Notes: generated by a model from the sequence alone, not told the origin. A DNA stretch of 64,000 bases from JAUNSR01 sp036655355 (GCA_036655355.1 JAVVQG010000017.1:1-64000); one strand, 5' to 3'. Numbered from the stretch's first letter, positions 17,184 to 26,258 are shown. Program-made: numbers and translations.

Positions 17184-18017
17184 TTATTCCGCATAAAACA
17201 ACATCGACACATAATCCACCACCTCTTTCATCTGATGCACCTCTCCCGAGTGTCCCCGTTTGAGAACCTTGATTTTAAATGCACCATACTCTTCCTGTGC
17301 GAAATAGAAAAGCGACATAATCGCTCCGAATCCGCATATCGAGATCTCCTTCTCGTGAATAACGGATTCAAATTTCTTACAATCCTTTGCCAATAACGGT
17401 TCCAACGCTAAATCATCCAAAGTCGCGCCCTCTTCGGGAATAGCAAAATGATTAAAATCGGAAGAAGCGATAAATAACGGTTTACGGTTTAATTCCTTGC
17501 AGGCATCCCATAAGCGCTGCGCTACCACTTTGGCATTGTCACTACTCTGCGCACCGAAGCTAACAGGCAGAAACTTAATCTTATTTCCAAGAAAATATTG
17601 AACATACGGCACAATCACCTCCCCGGAATGTTCATATTGTTGGGATAGCCGATCCACAGGCAAACGAGATCTGTCTGCAAGTTGCCGATCTATCTCGATC
17701 TTACCGAGAGAAGAACTCCAATAATCATGTTCGTCAATGGATACAGGAAGCCCCTTTCCTGTGTGATTCGGGTTGACGATGATCACCACATCAAACTGCT
17801 GTCCGCTTTTACGGACGATTTCAAAAAAATGAACAGCTTCCGAAGCACTGTAAATATGACCGGCATGAGGTACTACTCCGCCTATGATTTTTTTTTGAGC
17901 CAACGAAAGGTCGATTTTTCCCTTTTCCTTCTTCAGATTCTCTTCAAGCAGATGAATCAAATCGTGTTGATCGGCGGAGTAAAACTGACCTTCGGCATAA
18001 TTTGGACGCACCGACAT
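17184..18017 (-). CDS. amrB: AmmeMemoRadiSam system protein B (MEMO1 family)
   Basis: A 277-residue MEMO-family protein, related in fold to class III nonheme iron dioxygenases. Visible conserved points are PHAGHIYS near residue 50, VNPNHTGKG near 82, SSDFNHF near 186 and RGHSGEV near the end, which carry the histidines and cysteine-side residues of the family site. It is the last gene of a minus-strand run (maturation protease, protein A, radical SAM enzyme, this gene), 27 bases after the radical SAM gene. The reaction of the trio is not known. The symbol amrB is the generic family name. Confidence 0.9.
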   Translation of the reverse strand: MSVRPNYAEGQFYSADQHDLIHLLEENLKKEKGKIDLSLAQKKIIGGVVPHAGHIYSASEAVHFFEIVRKSGQQFDVVIIVNPNHTGKGLPVSIDEHDYWSSSLGKIEIDRQLADRSRLPVDRLSQQYEHSGEVIVPYVQYFLGNKIKFLPVSFGAQSSDNAKVVAQRLWDACKELNRKPLFIASSDFNHFAIPEEGATLDDLALEPLLAKDCKKFESVIHEKEISICGFGAIMSLFYFAQEEYGAFKIKVLKRGHSGEVHQMKEVVDYVSMLFYAE

Positions 18018-18044
18018 ATGATTTAAATTTATGTTAGTAAAAAA

Positions 18045-18920
18045 TCAAACGTTTCCTTTATACACACGCGGAAGAATCTCTTTGGCAATCTGATACAACT
18101 CCTCAATCTTCTCTAATGAAGTGGGCGGTGTTTTCAGTTTATAACAAGGGAAATAACGATTTACATGTAACGAGATATTATCTCCTAGATTCTCCTTAAT
18201 CCAAAGCATTGTTTTTCGAAACTCTTCCGGATCATCATTTTCCTGTGGTATAACGAGATAAGCTATCTCCAAGTGATTTCCATGTTTGGCGATGGTTTTT
18301 AACGTATGCAACACGGAATCAAGCTCCGATTTCGTCAATCGACGATAGAAGTCATTGCTATATCCCTTGAGATCGATATTAAAGGCATCTATAAGATCCA
18401 ATAGAATTTCAAGCGGTTTCCGTTCAATAAAACCGTTTGAAACCATCACATTTTTCAAACCGTTTTCTTTGGCTAAAGCAGCGATATCACGCATAAATTC
18501 AAACCAAACCGTAGGTTCATTGTAAGTATAAGCGATCCCGATATTCCCTTTAGGCACCATTGCCAAAGCCGCCTCAACCACTGCAGCAGGCGTTACCTCT
18601 TTCTCTGAAAATTTCACAGCCTCTACACTTGCCGTAGCAATCTGCCAATTTTGGCAAAAAACACATTGAAGATTACATCCCACACTACCAATTGAAAAAA
18701 TCTTACTCCCGGGCATAAAGTCATACAACGGCTTTTTCTCAACCGGATCAAGTGAAGCCGAAGAAACAACCCCGTAATTCAGTGAATACAACTTACCCCC
18801 TTCATTCTTCCGGACTCTACATATCCCGATTTTATCGGGTCTTATCCGGCAGTGATGGGGACATAATTCACAGATAACTTCTTCGTTTTCCTGCTCTATG
18901 TAAAAAGATGCTTCTATCAT
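18045..18920 (-). CDS. amrS: AmmeMemoRadiSam system radical SAM enzyme
   Basis: A 291-residue radical SAM protein. The [4Fe-4S]/SAM motif is CNLQCVFC near residue 82 (C-x3-C-x2-C) within GSVGCNLQCVFCQNW. An extra N-terminal cysteine cluster (CELCPHHC and later GICRVR) near residues 17-35 is typical of this subfamily. It should be cytosolic and oxygen-sensitive. It resembles pyruvate formate-lyase activating enzymes but belongs to the group that co-occurs with AMMECR1 and MEMO proteins, as it does here. Its substrate is unknown; the neighbouring hydrogenase genes make a hydrogenase or metal-site link possible. Confidence 0.92.
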   Translation of the reverse strand: MIEASFYIEQENEEVICELCPHHCRIRPDKIGICRVRKNEGGKLYSLNYGVVSSASLDPVEKKPLYDFMPGSKIFSIGSVGCNLQCVFCQNWQIATASVEAVKFSEKEVTPAAVVEAALAMVPKGNIGIAYTYNEPTVWFEFMRDIAALAKENGLKNVMVSNGFIERKPLEILLDLIDAFNIDLKGYSNDFYRRLTKSELDSVLHTLKTIAKHGNHLEIAYLVIPQENDDPEEFRKTMLWIKENLGDNISLHVNRYFPCYKLKTPPTSLEKIEELYQIAKEILPRVYKGNV

Positions 18921-18960
18921 AATTCAGGTCGATTCAAATAGATTTCTTTTCGTATAATTA

Positions 18961-19473
18961 TCAATGATATCGCTTCACCTTGAATCTCTCTACAGAGATT
19001 GGTGTACCGGGTTCAATACCGGCCTTTTGCATCGCGATATGAATTTGATCTTCCACTTTATCCACTCCCGGCAAATCGGGGAGCAAAACACCCCTACGAC
19101 TTCCGGCCGAAACAATTACTCCGTAAACCTTGGGATCAAGTTGTGTAATCGCCTGTACCGGTTCGGGATCCCCTAAAACATCGACAGAGATCTCAAGGTC
19201 TTCCAACTCCTCTTTTGAGAGTGGTAAAAAACGAGGATCATGCAAAGCAGCAGAAACCGCATTTGCCTTTATCTCCTCCAATAAGCTACTCTTTGTGGGC
19301 ATGATCGTACCGATACATCCACGTAGCGATCCGTCCGGATTATGCAATGAAACAAAACACCCTGCCTTATTATTCAACGCTTCACTCTCCGGAACAAGGG
19401 GCGATTTCCCCTCGAAATGAGATTTCAACACCTCTCTGACCCAATTCGTATAGGGTGATTTAGATTTTGACAT
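18961..19473 (-). CDS. amrA: AmmeMemoRadiSam system protein A (AMMECR1 domain)
   Basis: A 170-residue protein made of a single AMMECR1 domain, with the hallmark LRGCIGT near residue 50 and SAALHDPRFLPLSKEELEDLEISVDVL after it. It starts 8 bases after the hydrogenase maturation protease gene ends, so the two are almost certainly co-transcribed. The biochemical role is unknown. The domain is commonly the partner of the radical SAM and MEMO genes that follow. Confidence 0.92.
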   Translation of the reverse strand: MSKSKSPYTNWVREVLKSHFEGKSPLVPESEALNNKAGCFVSLHNPDGSLRGCIGTIMPTKSSLLEEIKANAVSAALHDPRFLPLSKEELEDLEISVDVLGDPEPVQAITQLDPKVYGVIVSAGSRRGVLLPDLPGVDKVEDQIHIAMQKAGIEPGTPISVERFKVKRYH

Positions 19474-19481
19474 AACTGACT

Positions 19482-19988
19482 TTAATTTAATTGAATAACT
19501 TCATTTTTCAGATGAGGTACCTTCGTCTCCTGAACGATCTGTTCTACGATCTCTTTAACCGATTTAATGGCTATCGGAATAGCTTCACTTACCTGTTCAC
19601 TCATTTCCAAGCCGATCTCTTGATAATCCTCAACCGAGATCACCACAAGGTGAATTTCCGGAATTGTTTCCAAAAAGATCAACGCATCAATCATGTGTTT
19701 CAAACCGAATTCGTGAGCGCTTAGCATCGGAGGATAATCACTGGCGAATTTGGGGTGGATCACGCGGACTGTTCCGGTTGGAAAATCATCCAATGACGCA
19801 TCCACCAAAACAATGTGTTTGTACTTAGCCACTTCGTGTACCAAAAAATAGCCGCCCGTTCCTCCGTCCAGCAAATCCACTTTCTGCGCGAATGCATCAT
19901 CTTTTTCCAATTCCTGGATCACGTGAATTCCGATTCCTTCGTCTCGGAGAATCAGGTTTCCTATTCCTAAAACCAATATTTCATGCAT
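19482..19988 (-). CDS. hyaD: [NiFe]-hydrogenase maturation endopeptidase (HyaD/HybD type)
   Basis: A 168-residue cytosolic protease that clips the C-terminal peptide from the large subunit once nickel is in place. Motifs include LVLGIGNLILRDEGIGIHV with the nickel-sensing Glu/Asp positions, DGGTGGYFLVHEV, DASLDDFPTG and SAHEFGLKHMIDAL with a conserved histidine. It is separated from hyaC by 210 bases containing a terminator, so it probably has its own promoter, and it leads the AmmeMemoRadiSam genes. Confidence 0.92.
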   Translation of the reverse strand: MHEILVLGIGNLILRDEGIGIHVIQELEKDDAFAQKVDLLDGGTGGYFLVHEVAKYKHIVLVDASLDDFPTGTVRVIHPKFASDYPPMLSAHEFGLKHMIDALIFLETIPEIHLVVISVEDYQEIGLEMSEQVSEAIPIAIKSVKEIVEQIVQETKVPHLKNEVIQLN

Positions 19989-20148
19989 AGTATTTAAATT
20001 AATTTGTGATTAAGGAATCCTTATATCCTCTTTTAAACGACATGACACTATTCATGAATCATCTCCCAGACTTCTTCTTTATCATAAAAAAGGTGTAATT
20101 ATCACTTCAGTACGAATAAATAGCCTCATAGATTAAAACAGAAAAACT

Positions 20149-20172
20149 GCCCCGGTGTTCACAGACCGGGGC
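20149..20172 (-). terminator. Terminator after the hydrogenase structural genes
   Basis: GCCCCGGT (20149-20156) pairs with ACCGGGGC (20165-20172); on the minus strand it is followed by AGTTTTTC. It separates hyaABC from hyaD and the AmmeMemoRadiSam genes. Confidence 0.85.
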
Positions 20173-20198
20173 AATCAGAAGTATTCCCTTATTAAACT

Positions 20199-20966
20199 TT
20201 ATTTATCAGCCTTCTTTTTCTCTTCCTTATATTGTTTCTTTAAGATTTTAATATCCTTCTCCATTGCCTGTTCCGCCTCATAATCGTTAACGATCGGCTC
20301 GGCAATGAATTTCCATCCTCCGATAATGGAGGAGGCGATACCGTTCTTCTCAATATAATCATGATAAAAAACAAGATAGATGTGAACGATGGCGAAAAGT
20401 ATGAATGCCCACATCAACCAATGGTGAAGGGTCCGAATCACAAAGAAACCATTGAAATAAATCAACATATCCTGAAAAAAAGGAGCCCAGATGGCATTCG
20501 ACTGAGGAGCAAACAACATCATCCCCGTGAGGATCTGTAAGATCATAATCACAAACAATCCACCGTATGTGGTAGCTGCAAGCGCATTATGACCGATATC
20601 GTAAATGGGCTTCTTCGTAATTAAAAGAACATCCACTTTCAATGTATCACGGATTCCGCGCCACTGTTTTTTAGTCAGTGGTATGTAATTGAACCATCTG
20701 CAGAATTTGTTTCCTGCAAACATCCAGTAAATCCGAACAATGAAATTCAGGATAAAGATCATCGCACATACAAAGTGTACAAACCGCACAATGCCAAACC
20801 AATAATTATCCGTGGGTGGCAAAGAACTTTGTATTGCGGGTGGATTGCCTATGATATACCCTGTAATGCACAGGGCTACAATCACAACCGCATTCGCCCA
20901 GTGGAAGATACGTACCGGCAACTGCCACACGTACACTTCCCTTAGATTTTGTCTATTCTGGATCAT
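20199..20966 (-). CDS. hyaC: [NiFe]-hydrogenase cytochrome b subunit
   Basis: A 255-residue inner-membrane diheme cytochrome b of the HyaC/HupC type that takes electrons from the small subunit to the quinone pool. Four main membrane segments are visible, with histidines in RIFHWANAVVIVALCITGY, VRFVHFVCAMIFILN, and the RTLHHWLMWAFILFAIVHIYLVFYH stretch as likely heme ligands. The C-terminal tail is highly charged (KKADK). It lies 17 bases after hyaB, in the same operon. Confidence 0.93.
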   Translation of the reverse strand: MIQNRQNLREVYVWQLPVRIFHWANAVVIVALCITGYIIGNPPAIQSSLPPTDNYWFGIVRFVHFVCAMIFILNFIVRIYWMFAGNKFCRWFNYIPLTKKQWRGIRDTLKVDVLLITKKPIYDIGHNALAATTYGGLFVIMILQILTGMMLFAPQSNAIWAPFFQDMLIYFNGFFVIRTLHHWLMWAFILFAIVHIYLVFYHDYIEKNGIASSIIGGWKFIAEPIVNDYEAEQAMEKDIKILKKQYKEEKKKADK

Positions 20967-20983
20967 CTGCTTCTACGGTTTTA

Positions 20984-22702
20984 TTATTTAGTTTGAATCT
21001 GATGTATATACTCTCCCTTCTCATTATGCAGATGCACGGCACAAGCCAGGCATGGGTCAAATGAATGAACAGTACGCATAATCTCCAGTGGAATATCCGG
21101 ATCGTGAACCGGAGTGCCGATCAAAGAGGATTCATATGCTGAAAGTTGACCTTTCTCATCGCGCGGAGAACCGTTCCAGGTAGTAGGCATCACCATTTGG
21201 TAATTACTGATTTTCTGATCCTTGATCTCGGCATAATGAGCCAGCGCGCCCCGTGGAGCTTCTGTCAGCGTATATCCGGATGCGGTTGCAGGCCATGTAT
21301 CAGGCTCCCATTTCTCTCCGTTAAACATGCGGTAATCCCCTTTTTTGATATTACCCAACAATGCTAAATAGAAATCAGACATCCACTGAGAAACCAACGT
21401 ACATTCGATCGCTCTTGCCAAGATACGACCTGCGGTAGAATACATCGCTTCGAAAGGAAGGTTCATCTTTGCCAAACATTCATCCACCAACTCTACGATT
21501 TCTTTTTGTCCCGCCGCATACCCTACGATCATTCGTGCCAACGGACCGGTTTCCAACGGCATCCCTTTATAACGCGGAGTTTTAATCCAGCTGTAGGATT
21601 TATCCACATCCAAATAGTCGTATGGCGGAGTCGGTCCGGTATAGTCCAGATTCGTTTCACCCACAGAGGGATGCAAACCTACATTTTTCCCTTCGGTGTA
21701 TTTATACCAAGAATGGGTGATGAACTCCTGCAAACCATCCTGTGCAGTTGGATCAAATTCATGCACCTTGGAGATATCCCGATCCAATACGACGCCTCTT
21801 ACTTGTTTATAACTCGACAAATCGCCATAATTCGTCATTGGGAAATCCCCATAAGCAAGGTAATTACGTAAACCGCCTCCCACCTTCGTCCATTCAGGAT
21901 ATTGAGACAGGATCGCCATCACATCGGGTAAATAAACCTGTTTGACAAACAATTGTGCTCTTTGGATGATATTCGCCACCCAACTCAACCGTTCCAGATT
22001 GATGGCAGAGGGGTCATTGATATTTACCGCACACGCCATTCCTCCAACCAAGAAATTCGGGTGAGGGTTTTTTCCGCCGAAAAGCGTTTGAATTCTGACC
22101 ACATCCTTCATCTCATCAAAACACTGGAAATAATGTGTAACCGCCAGAAGATTCATCGAAGGAGAAAGTTTATAAGCGGGATGGCCCCAATAAGCATTTG
22201 CCAAGAAACCCAATTGACCGCTGTCTGCAAACTTTTTCAGTTTCTCCAACATGATGGAAAAATCTCCTTCTGAGTTTTTCGGCCATGCCGAGATATTGGC
22301 TGCCAATTGAGCACACTCTTTCGGATCACCTTTCAATGCAGAAATCACATCCACCCAGTCGAAAGCTGATAAGGTATAGAAATGAAACAAGTGGTCTTGA
22401 ATAAACAAAGCACCCTGCATCAGATTTCGAACCTGCTCTGCATTTGGAGGAATGGTTATATCCAATGCATTTTCAATGACACGCACCCCGGCCAGACCGT
22501 GAATGGAAGTACAAACTCCGCAAACGCGAGCGACAAACGCCCATGCATCGCGCGGATCTCTATCTTTTACGATGATTTCAATACCGCGAATCATTGTTCC
22601 CGAACTGAAAGCATCGGTTATCTTTCCGTTCTCTACATCTGCTTCAATTCGCAGATGTCCTTCAATACGGGTAACGGGATCTACAACAACTCTTTTTGCC
22701 AT
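20984..22702 (-). CDS. hyaB: [NiFe]-hydrogenase large (catalytic) subunit
   Basis: A 572-residue large subunit carrying the NiFe(CN)2CO site. The nickel ligands are visible as RVCGVCTSIH (C61, C64) and DPCLACAVH (C551, C554). After H557 there is a 15-residue C-terminal extension, the substrate of the maturation protease encoded downstream. Overall it is most like group 1 membrane-bound uptake enzymes such as E. coli HyaB. It is exported folded with the small subunit by the Tat system. It follows hyaA by 51 bases. Confidence 0.96.
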   Translation of the reverse strand: MAKRVVVDPVTRIEGHLRIEADVENGKITDAFSSGTMIRGIEIIVKDRDPRDAWAFVARVCGVCTSIHGLAGVRVIENALDITIPPNAEQVRNLMQGALFIQDHLFHFYTLSAFDWVDVISALKGDPKECAQLAANISAWPKNSEGDFSIMLEKLKKFADSGQLGFLANAYWGHPAYKLSPSMNLLAVTHYFQCFDEMKDVVRIQTLFGGKNPHPNFLVGGMACAVNINDPSAINLERLSWVANIIQRAQLFVKQVYLPDVMAILSQYPEWTKVGGGLRNYLAYGDFPMTNYGDLSSYKQVRGVVLDRDISKVHEFDPTAQDGLQEFITHSWYKYTEGKNVGLHPSVGETNLDYTGPTPPYDYLDVDKSYSWIKTPRYKGMPLETGPLARMIVGYAAGQKEIVELVDECLAKMNLPFEAMYSTAGRILARAIECTLVSQWMSDFYLALLGNIKKGDYRMFNGEKWEPDTWPATASGYTLTEAPRGALAHYAEIKDQKISNYQMVMPTTWNGSPRDEKGQLSAYESSLIGTPVHDPDIPLEIMRTVHSFDPCLACAVHLHNEKGEYIHQIQTK

Positions 22703-22753
22703 AATATTTTTAATCTTTTATATTCGTCTATTTTTGATTTGTCCACCCGTAGG

Positions 22754-24001
22754 TTATTTGTCCGTTTTATCCTGATCCGTTTTCCCCTTATCCTGATCCA
22801 ATTTGTCTTTGTTCTCCTGAATCTCGGATTGCAACTCTTGTGTCTTGTTGATCAGTTCATCACGCTCCTTCTCCAATTGCGAAAGTGTAATTTCCGTATC
22901 CTCACGATTAATAGAGTAATCTTCCCCCAGATCTCCCTTGATCAGTTTCCGTTTGCGGATGTTTGTCACAATGGCATGTGCAGCAACCCCTCCAAGTGCG
23001 ATTCCGGCCAATCCCGCTCCAATCTTATCGGCATTGGACTCAACTCCGAATCCTTTTGTGTCCGGAATGTGCTTATAGAAAGGTTCATAATCCCAGAAGT
23101 TCGGTTCCGCACAGCCGATGCAACCGTGCCCGGACTGAATCGGATAGCTCACGCTCAAATTCCATTTGATAACGGCACACGAATTGAATGTATTCGGTCC
23201 TTTACATCCCATATAATAGAGACAATACCCTTTCTTGGCATTTTCATCATCGAAAGACTGAACGAACAAACCCGCGTCATAGCATGGGCGACGGTAACAG
23301 GTATCGTGAATACGGCGTCCGTAAAACACCTTAGGTCTTAGTTGCTGATCCAAGTCCGGGATTTTGTCGAAGGTAAGATAGTAGGTTATCACGCCGGCCA
23401 TCACATCCGCAATCGGAGGACAACCCTGAACATTGATAATCGGCTTATCGTCAATCAATTTATAAACAGGCTTGGCTGTGGTAGGATTCGGACGAGCGGC
23501 TTGGATACAACCAGATGAGGCACAGTTACCCCATGCGATAATCGCAGCACAATCTTTTGAATACTCTTTGAGAATCTGAAGAGCCGACTTGCCTCCTATG
23601 GTACAATATCCTTCGTTTCCAACCGGAATGGCTCCTTCTACCAATAGAAGGTATTTACCGGCATATTTCTTCCGTGTTTCCTCACCCAATGCCTCTGCCT
23701 GAAATCCTGCTGCGGCCATAATGGTGTCGTCATAATCCAGAGAGATCATATTCATCAGAATCTCATCAATCACAGGATGAGAAGCCCGCACAAATGATTC
23801 ACTACAGCAGGTACACTCTTGAAAGTGTTGCCAGATTACAGGAATTCGAGGTTTGGTCATAAAAGCATCCACAACCTGTTCAACGCCGGATGCTTTTAAT
23901 CCGAGCATCGAACCCATAAGGCCGCAGAACTTTAAAAAGTCCCTGCGAGAAATACCATTTTTGCGCAGGTGCTGATAAGCGGTCAATTCTTTATCTTTCA
24001 T
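22754..24001 (-). CDS. hyaA: [NiFe]-hydrogenase small subunit, six-Cys proximal cluster type
   Basis: A 415-residue iron-sulfur subunit. Residues 18-25 (SRRDFLKF) are a twin-arginine signal. The proximal cluster region has C63, C65, C66, C160, C165 and C194; the extra C65 and C165 match the supernumerary cysteines of oxygen-tolerant enzymes such as E. coli Hyd-1. The distal cluster ligands are H232, C235, C260 and C266, and the medial ones C275, C294 and C297. A membrane anchor spans about 326-347. Beyond it lies an unusual charged, heptad-like tail of about 65 residues. First gene of the hyaABC set, 131 bases after hypE. Confidence 0.96.
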   Translation of the reverse strand: MKDKELTAYQHLRKNGISRRDFLKFCGLMGSMLGLKASGVEQVVDAFMTKPRIPVIWQHFQECTCCSESFVRASHPVIDEILMNMISLDYDDTIMAAAGFQAEALGEETRKKYAGKYLLLVEGAIPVGNEGYCTIGGKSALQILKEYSKDCAAIIAWGNCASSGCIQAARPNPTTAKPVYKLIDDKPIINVQGCPPIADVMAGVITYYLTFDKIPDLDQQLRPKVFYGRRIHDTCYRRPCYDAGLFVQSFDDENAKKGYCLYYMGCKGPNTFNSCAVIKWNLSVSYPIQSGHGCIGCAEPNFWDYEPFYKHIPDTKGFGVESNADKIGAGLAGIALGGVAAHAIVTNIRKRKLIKGDLGEDYSINREDTEITLSQLEKERDELINKTQELQSEIQENKDKLDQDKGKTDQDKTDK

Positions 24002-24132
24002 TTTGTCCTCTCGTTAGGACACTTCTTTAAATGATCCCCCGCAAAGCCATATGAACCGGACCTGTTTATCCGAAGCGGGTTTTCATAGAGGAAGGTCAGG
24101 TTAATATATTTAGGTTAACATACTTCTGTAAC

Positions 24133-25173
24133 TCAACAAATCCGGGGAAGTTGTTCCCCCGAGAGCATATCGATCACTCTTTTGCCGCCGAAAGAGGTAT
24201 CCATCACCACCCGCGGCTCTACAGAGAGGCGAGTCACTTTTCCGATCCGGCAAGCATTTTTACCCTCCGGAAAATGATGTAGGATTTCCAACGCGGCCTC
24301 AACTTCCTCTTCCGGGATAAACAGCAACATCACGCCTTCGTTGGCCACATACAACGGATCCAGGCCCAACATCTCACAAGCCGACCGTACACCGGATGAG
24401 ATGGGAATCAATTCCTCCTCCAGCACGATCTCGGCTGCAGCTGTGTCCGCTATCTCATTCAATGTAGAAGAGAGACCACCACGGGTAGGGTCTCGCATCA
24501 AATGAACCTCGACGTTTTCCATCAAGGCAGCGATCATATGATTCAGTGAAGCGGTATCACTTTTCACCTCTGTTTCAAACCCCAGCGACTCCCGTGTAGA
24601 GAGAATACAGACTCCGTGTTCCCCTATATTTCCGGTAAGCAATACGGCATCGCCCGCTTTTATCTGATCGGGATGGATACGTACACCCTCCGGTACGACT
24701 CCTATTCCGCTTGTATTAATGAATATCTTATCGCATTTGCCTCTATCCACCACTTTGGTATCCCCTGTCACGATAGACACTCCCGCTTTTGCAGCAGCTG
24801 AATGCATCGAATCAACCACCCTTTGGAGCGCTTCCATCGGAAACCCCTCCTCGATGATGAATGCAGCCGTTAGAAACAACGGCTTGGCACCACAGCAGGT
24901 CAAATCATTCACCGTTCCGTTAATAGCCAAATCGCCGATATCCCCGCCATTGAAAAAGAGAGGGTCTACCACGAACGAGTCGGTTGTATACGCCATTTTC
25001 GTCCCCTCGCAACTGAACACCGCTCCATCGTGCTGCTCATTCAACAACGGGTTTGAAAAAGCGGGATAAAACATATTGGCAATCAGCTCGTGCGTTAAAC
25101 GCCCCCCTCCTCCGTGGGCAAGCTGAATGGTTTCTGAATCGGTATAAGGAATCGGACATTGTGTTGTTTTCAT
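24133..25173 (-). CDS. hypE: Hydrogenase maturation protein HypE
   Basis: A 346-residue PurM/ThiL-like ATPase that dehydrates the thiocarboxamide to thiocyanate for the cyanide ligands of the active-site iron. The N-terminal AHGGGGRLTHELI, the middle TGDTKVVDRG and RDPTRGGL, and the essential C-terminal cysteine in PRIC (last residue) are all present. Its start overlaps the hypD stop by 4 bases (ATGA), showing translational coupling. Confidence 0.96.
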   Translation of the reverse strand: MKTTQCPIPYTDSETIQLAHGGGGRLTHELIANMFYPAFSNPLLNEQHDGAVFSCEGTKMAYTTDSFVVDPLFFNGGDIGDLAINGTVNDLTCCGAKPLFLTAAFIIEEGFPMEALQRVVDSMHSAAAKAGVSIVTGDTKVVDRGKCDKIFINTSGIGVVPEGVRIHPDQIKAGDAVLLTGNIGEHGVCILSTRESLGFETEVKSDTASLNHMIAALMENVEVHLMRDPTRGGLSSTLNEIADTAAAEIVLEEELIPISSGVRSACEMLGLDPLYVANEGVMLLFIPEEEVEAALEILHHFPEGKNACRIGKVTRLSVEPRVVMDTSFGGKRVIDMLSGEQLPRIC

Positions 25174-26258
25174 AGTTTATCTGCATATTTATAGAATGCC
25201 GAGCACATCCCTTCTGCTGAGACCATCGCTGCTCCGAGCGGATGATCGGGAGTACAACGTTTTGAAAATTCGGGACAATCGCGAGGTTGGATCTTGCCTC
25301 TCATGATATCGCCTGCACGACAAACCGAACATTCCGATCTTACCGGTTCTTCAAAACTAAAACGTAGCGTGGCATTATATGGTTCATAATCTTTACGTAA
25401 TCTTAACCCGCTTTGAGAAATCACACCCAATCCCCTCCACTCTTGGTCTACCGGTTCAAAAAACTGCTCCATTAATTGCAATGCCCCCCGGTTACCGTTT
25501 TCCGAAACAATTCTGGGATAGGCATTCCGAACGGAATAATCTTTGTTCTCAAGCTGGTCCACACAATTGTATATTCCCCACAATAGATCAGCCGGCTCAA
25601 ATCCGGTAATGGAAACGGGTAGTTTAAATTGGCGAGCTAAGTCGTGATAAGCGGTGTATCCCGTTATAGCACATACATGACCGGCTCCCAAAACTCCCTG
25701 CACGGTGTTTTCGGGGTCTGACATCAATTCCCGTATGGCGGGTGGGACGGTAACGAGTGAAGTGAGAAGGGAGAAATTTGTCAATCCTCGCCGGATGCAC
25801 TCTTTTAAAGCCAATGCATGCAACGGCGCGGTTGTTTCAAAACCGATACCGAAAAATACCACTTCCCGATCGGGATTGGCAGTGGCTATCTCTACGGCAT
25901 CCAAAGGGGAGTAAACGATTCGGACATCCGCTCCGCGCGATTTTGCGGTGAGCAAGGAGCCTTTACTCCCGGGAACACGGAGCATGTCGCCGAAAGATGT
26001 AAAAATGACACCCGGAACAGAGGCTATGGCGATTGCACGGTTCAAGATCGTTTCGGGTGTAACACAAACCGGACATCCAGGCCCATGAACAAGCCGGATA
26101 TTCGGGGGTAACAACTCCTCCAGACGGTATTGAGCGATTGAATGAGTCTGGCCGCCACACATCTCCATAATGATCCATTCCCGTTTTGAACGGGTACGAA
26201 TCGCTTTGAGCAGCCCTTTTACATGCTCTTTACTCCGGAACTCTTCCATATACTTCAT
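25170..26258 (-). CDS. hypD: Hydrogenase maturation protein HypD
   Basis: A 362-residue [4Fe-4S] protein that with HypC assembles the Fe(CN)2CO unit. Conserved motifs are MEMCGGQTHSIAQYRL, GPGCPVCVTP, FFGIGFETTAPLHA and the C-terminal cysteine region CSVCRAGDIMRGKI through GMCSAFYKY. It overlaps hypC by 4 bases and hypE by 4 bases, so hypCDE is a tight operon. Confidence 0.96.
   Translation of the reverse strand: MKYMEEFRSKEHVKGLLKAIRTRSKREWIIMEMCGGQTHSIAQYRLEELLPPNIRLVHGPGCPVCVTPETILNRAIAIASVPGVIFTSFGDMLRVPGSKGSLLTAKSRGADVRIVYSPLDAVEIATANPDREVVFFGIGFETTAPLHALALKECIRRGLTNFSLLTSLVTVPPAIRELMSDPENTVQGVLGAGHVCAITGYTAYHDLARQFKLPVSITGFEPADLLWGIYNCVDQLENKDYSVRNAYPRIVSENGNRGALQLMEQFFEPVDQEWRGLGVISQSGLRLRKDYEPYNATLRFSFEEPVRSECSVCRAGDIMRGKIQPRDCPEFSKRCTPDHPLGAAMVSAEGMCSAFYKYADKL

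Noticed and set aside
22382..23341. 319-codon open frame (plus) opposite hyaB and hyaA
   Set aside because: The opposite strand encodes clear hydrogenase subunits with all cluster ligands, so this frame is a shadow.
24002..24132. Regulatory dyad before hyaA matching the hypC-hypF palindrome
   Set aside because: Only a short GTCCT/AGGAC hairpin and a loose CCCGC/GCGGG pairing were found; neither resembles TAAACAAAT-N10-ATTTGTTTA.
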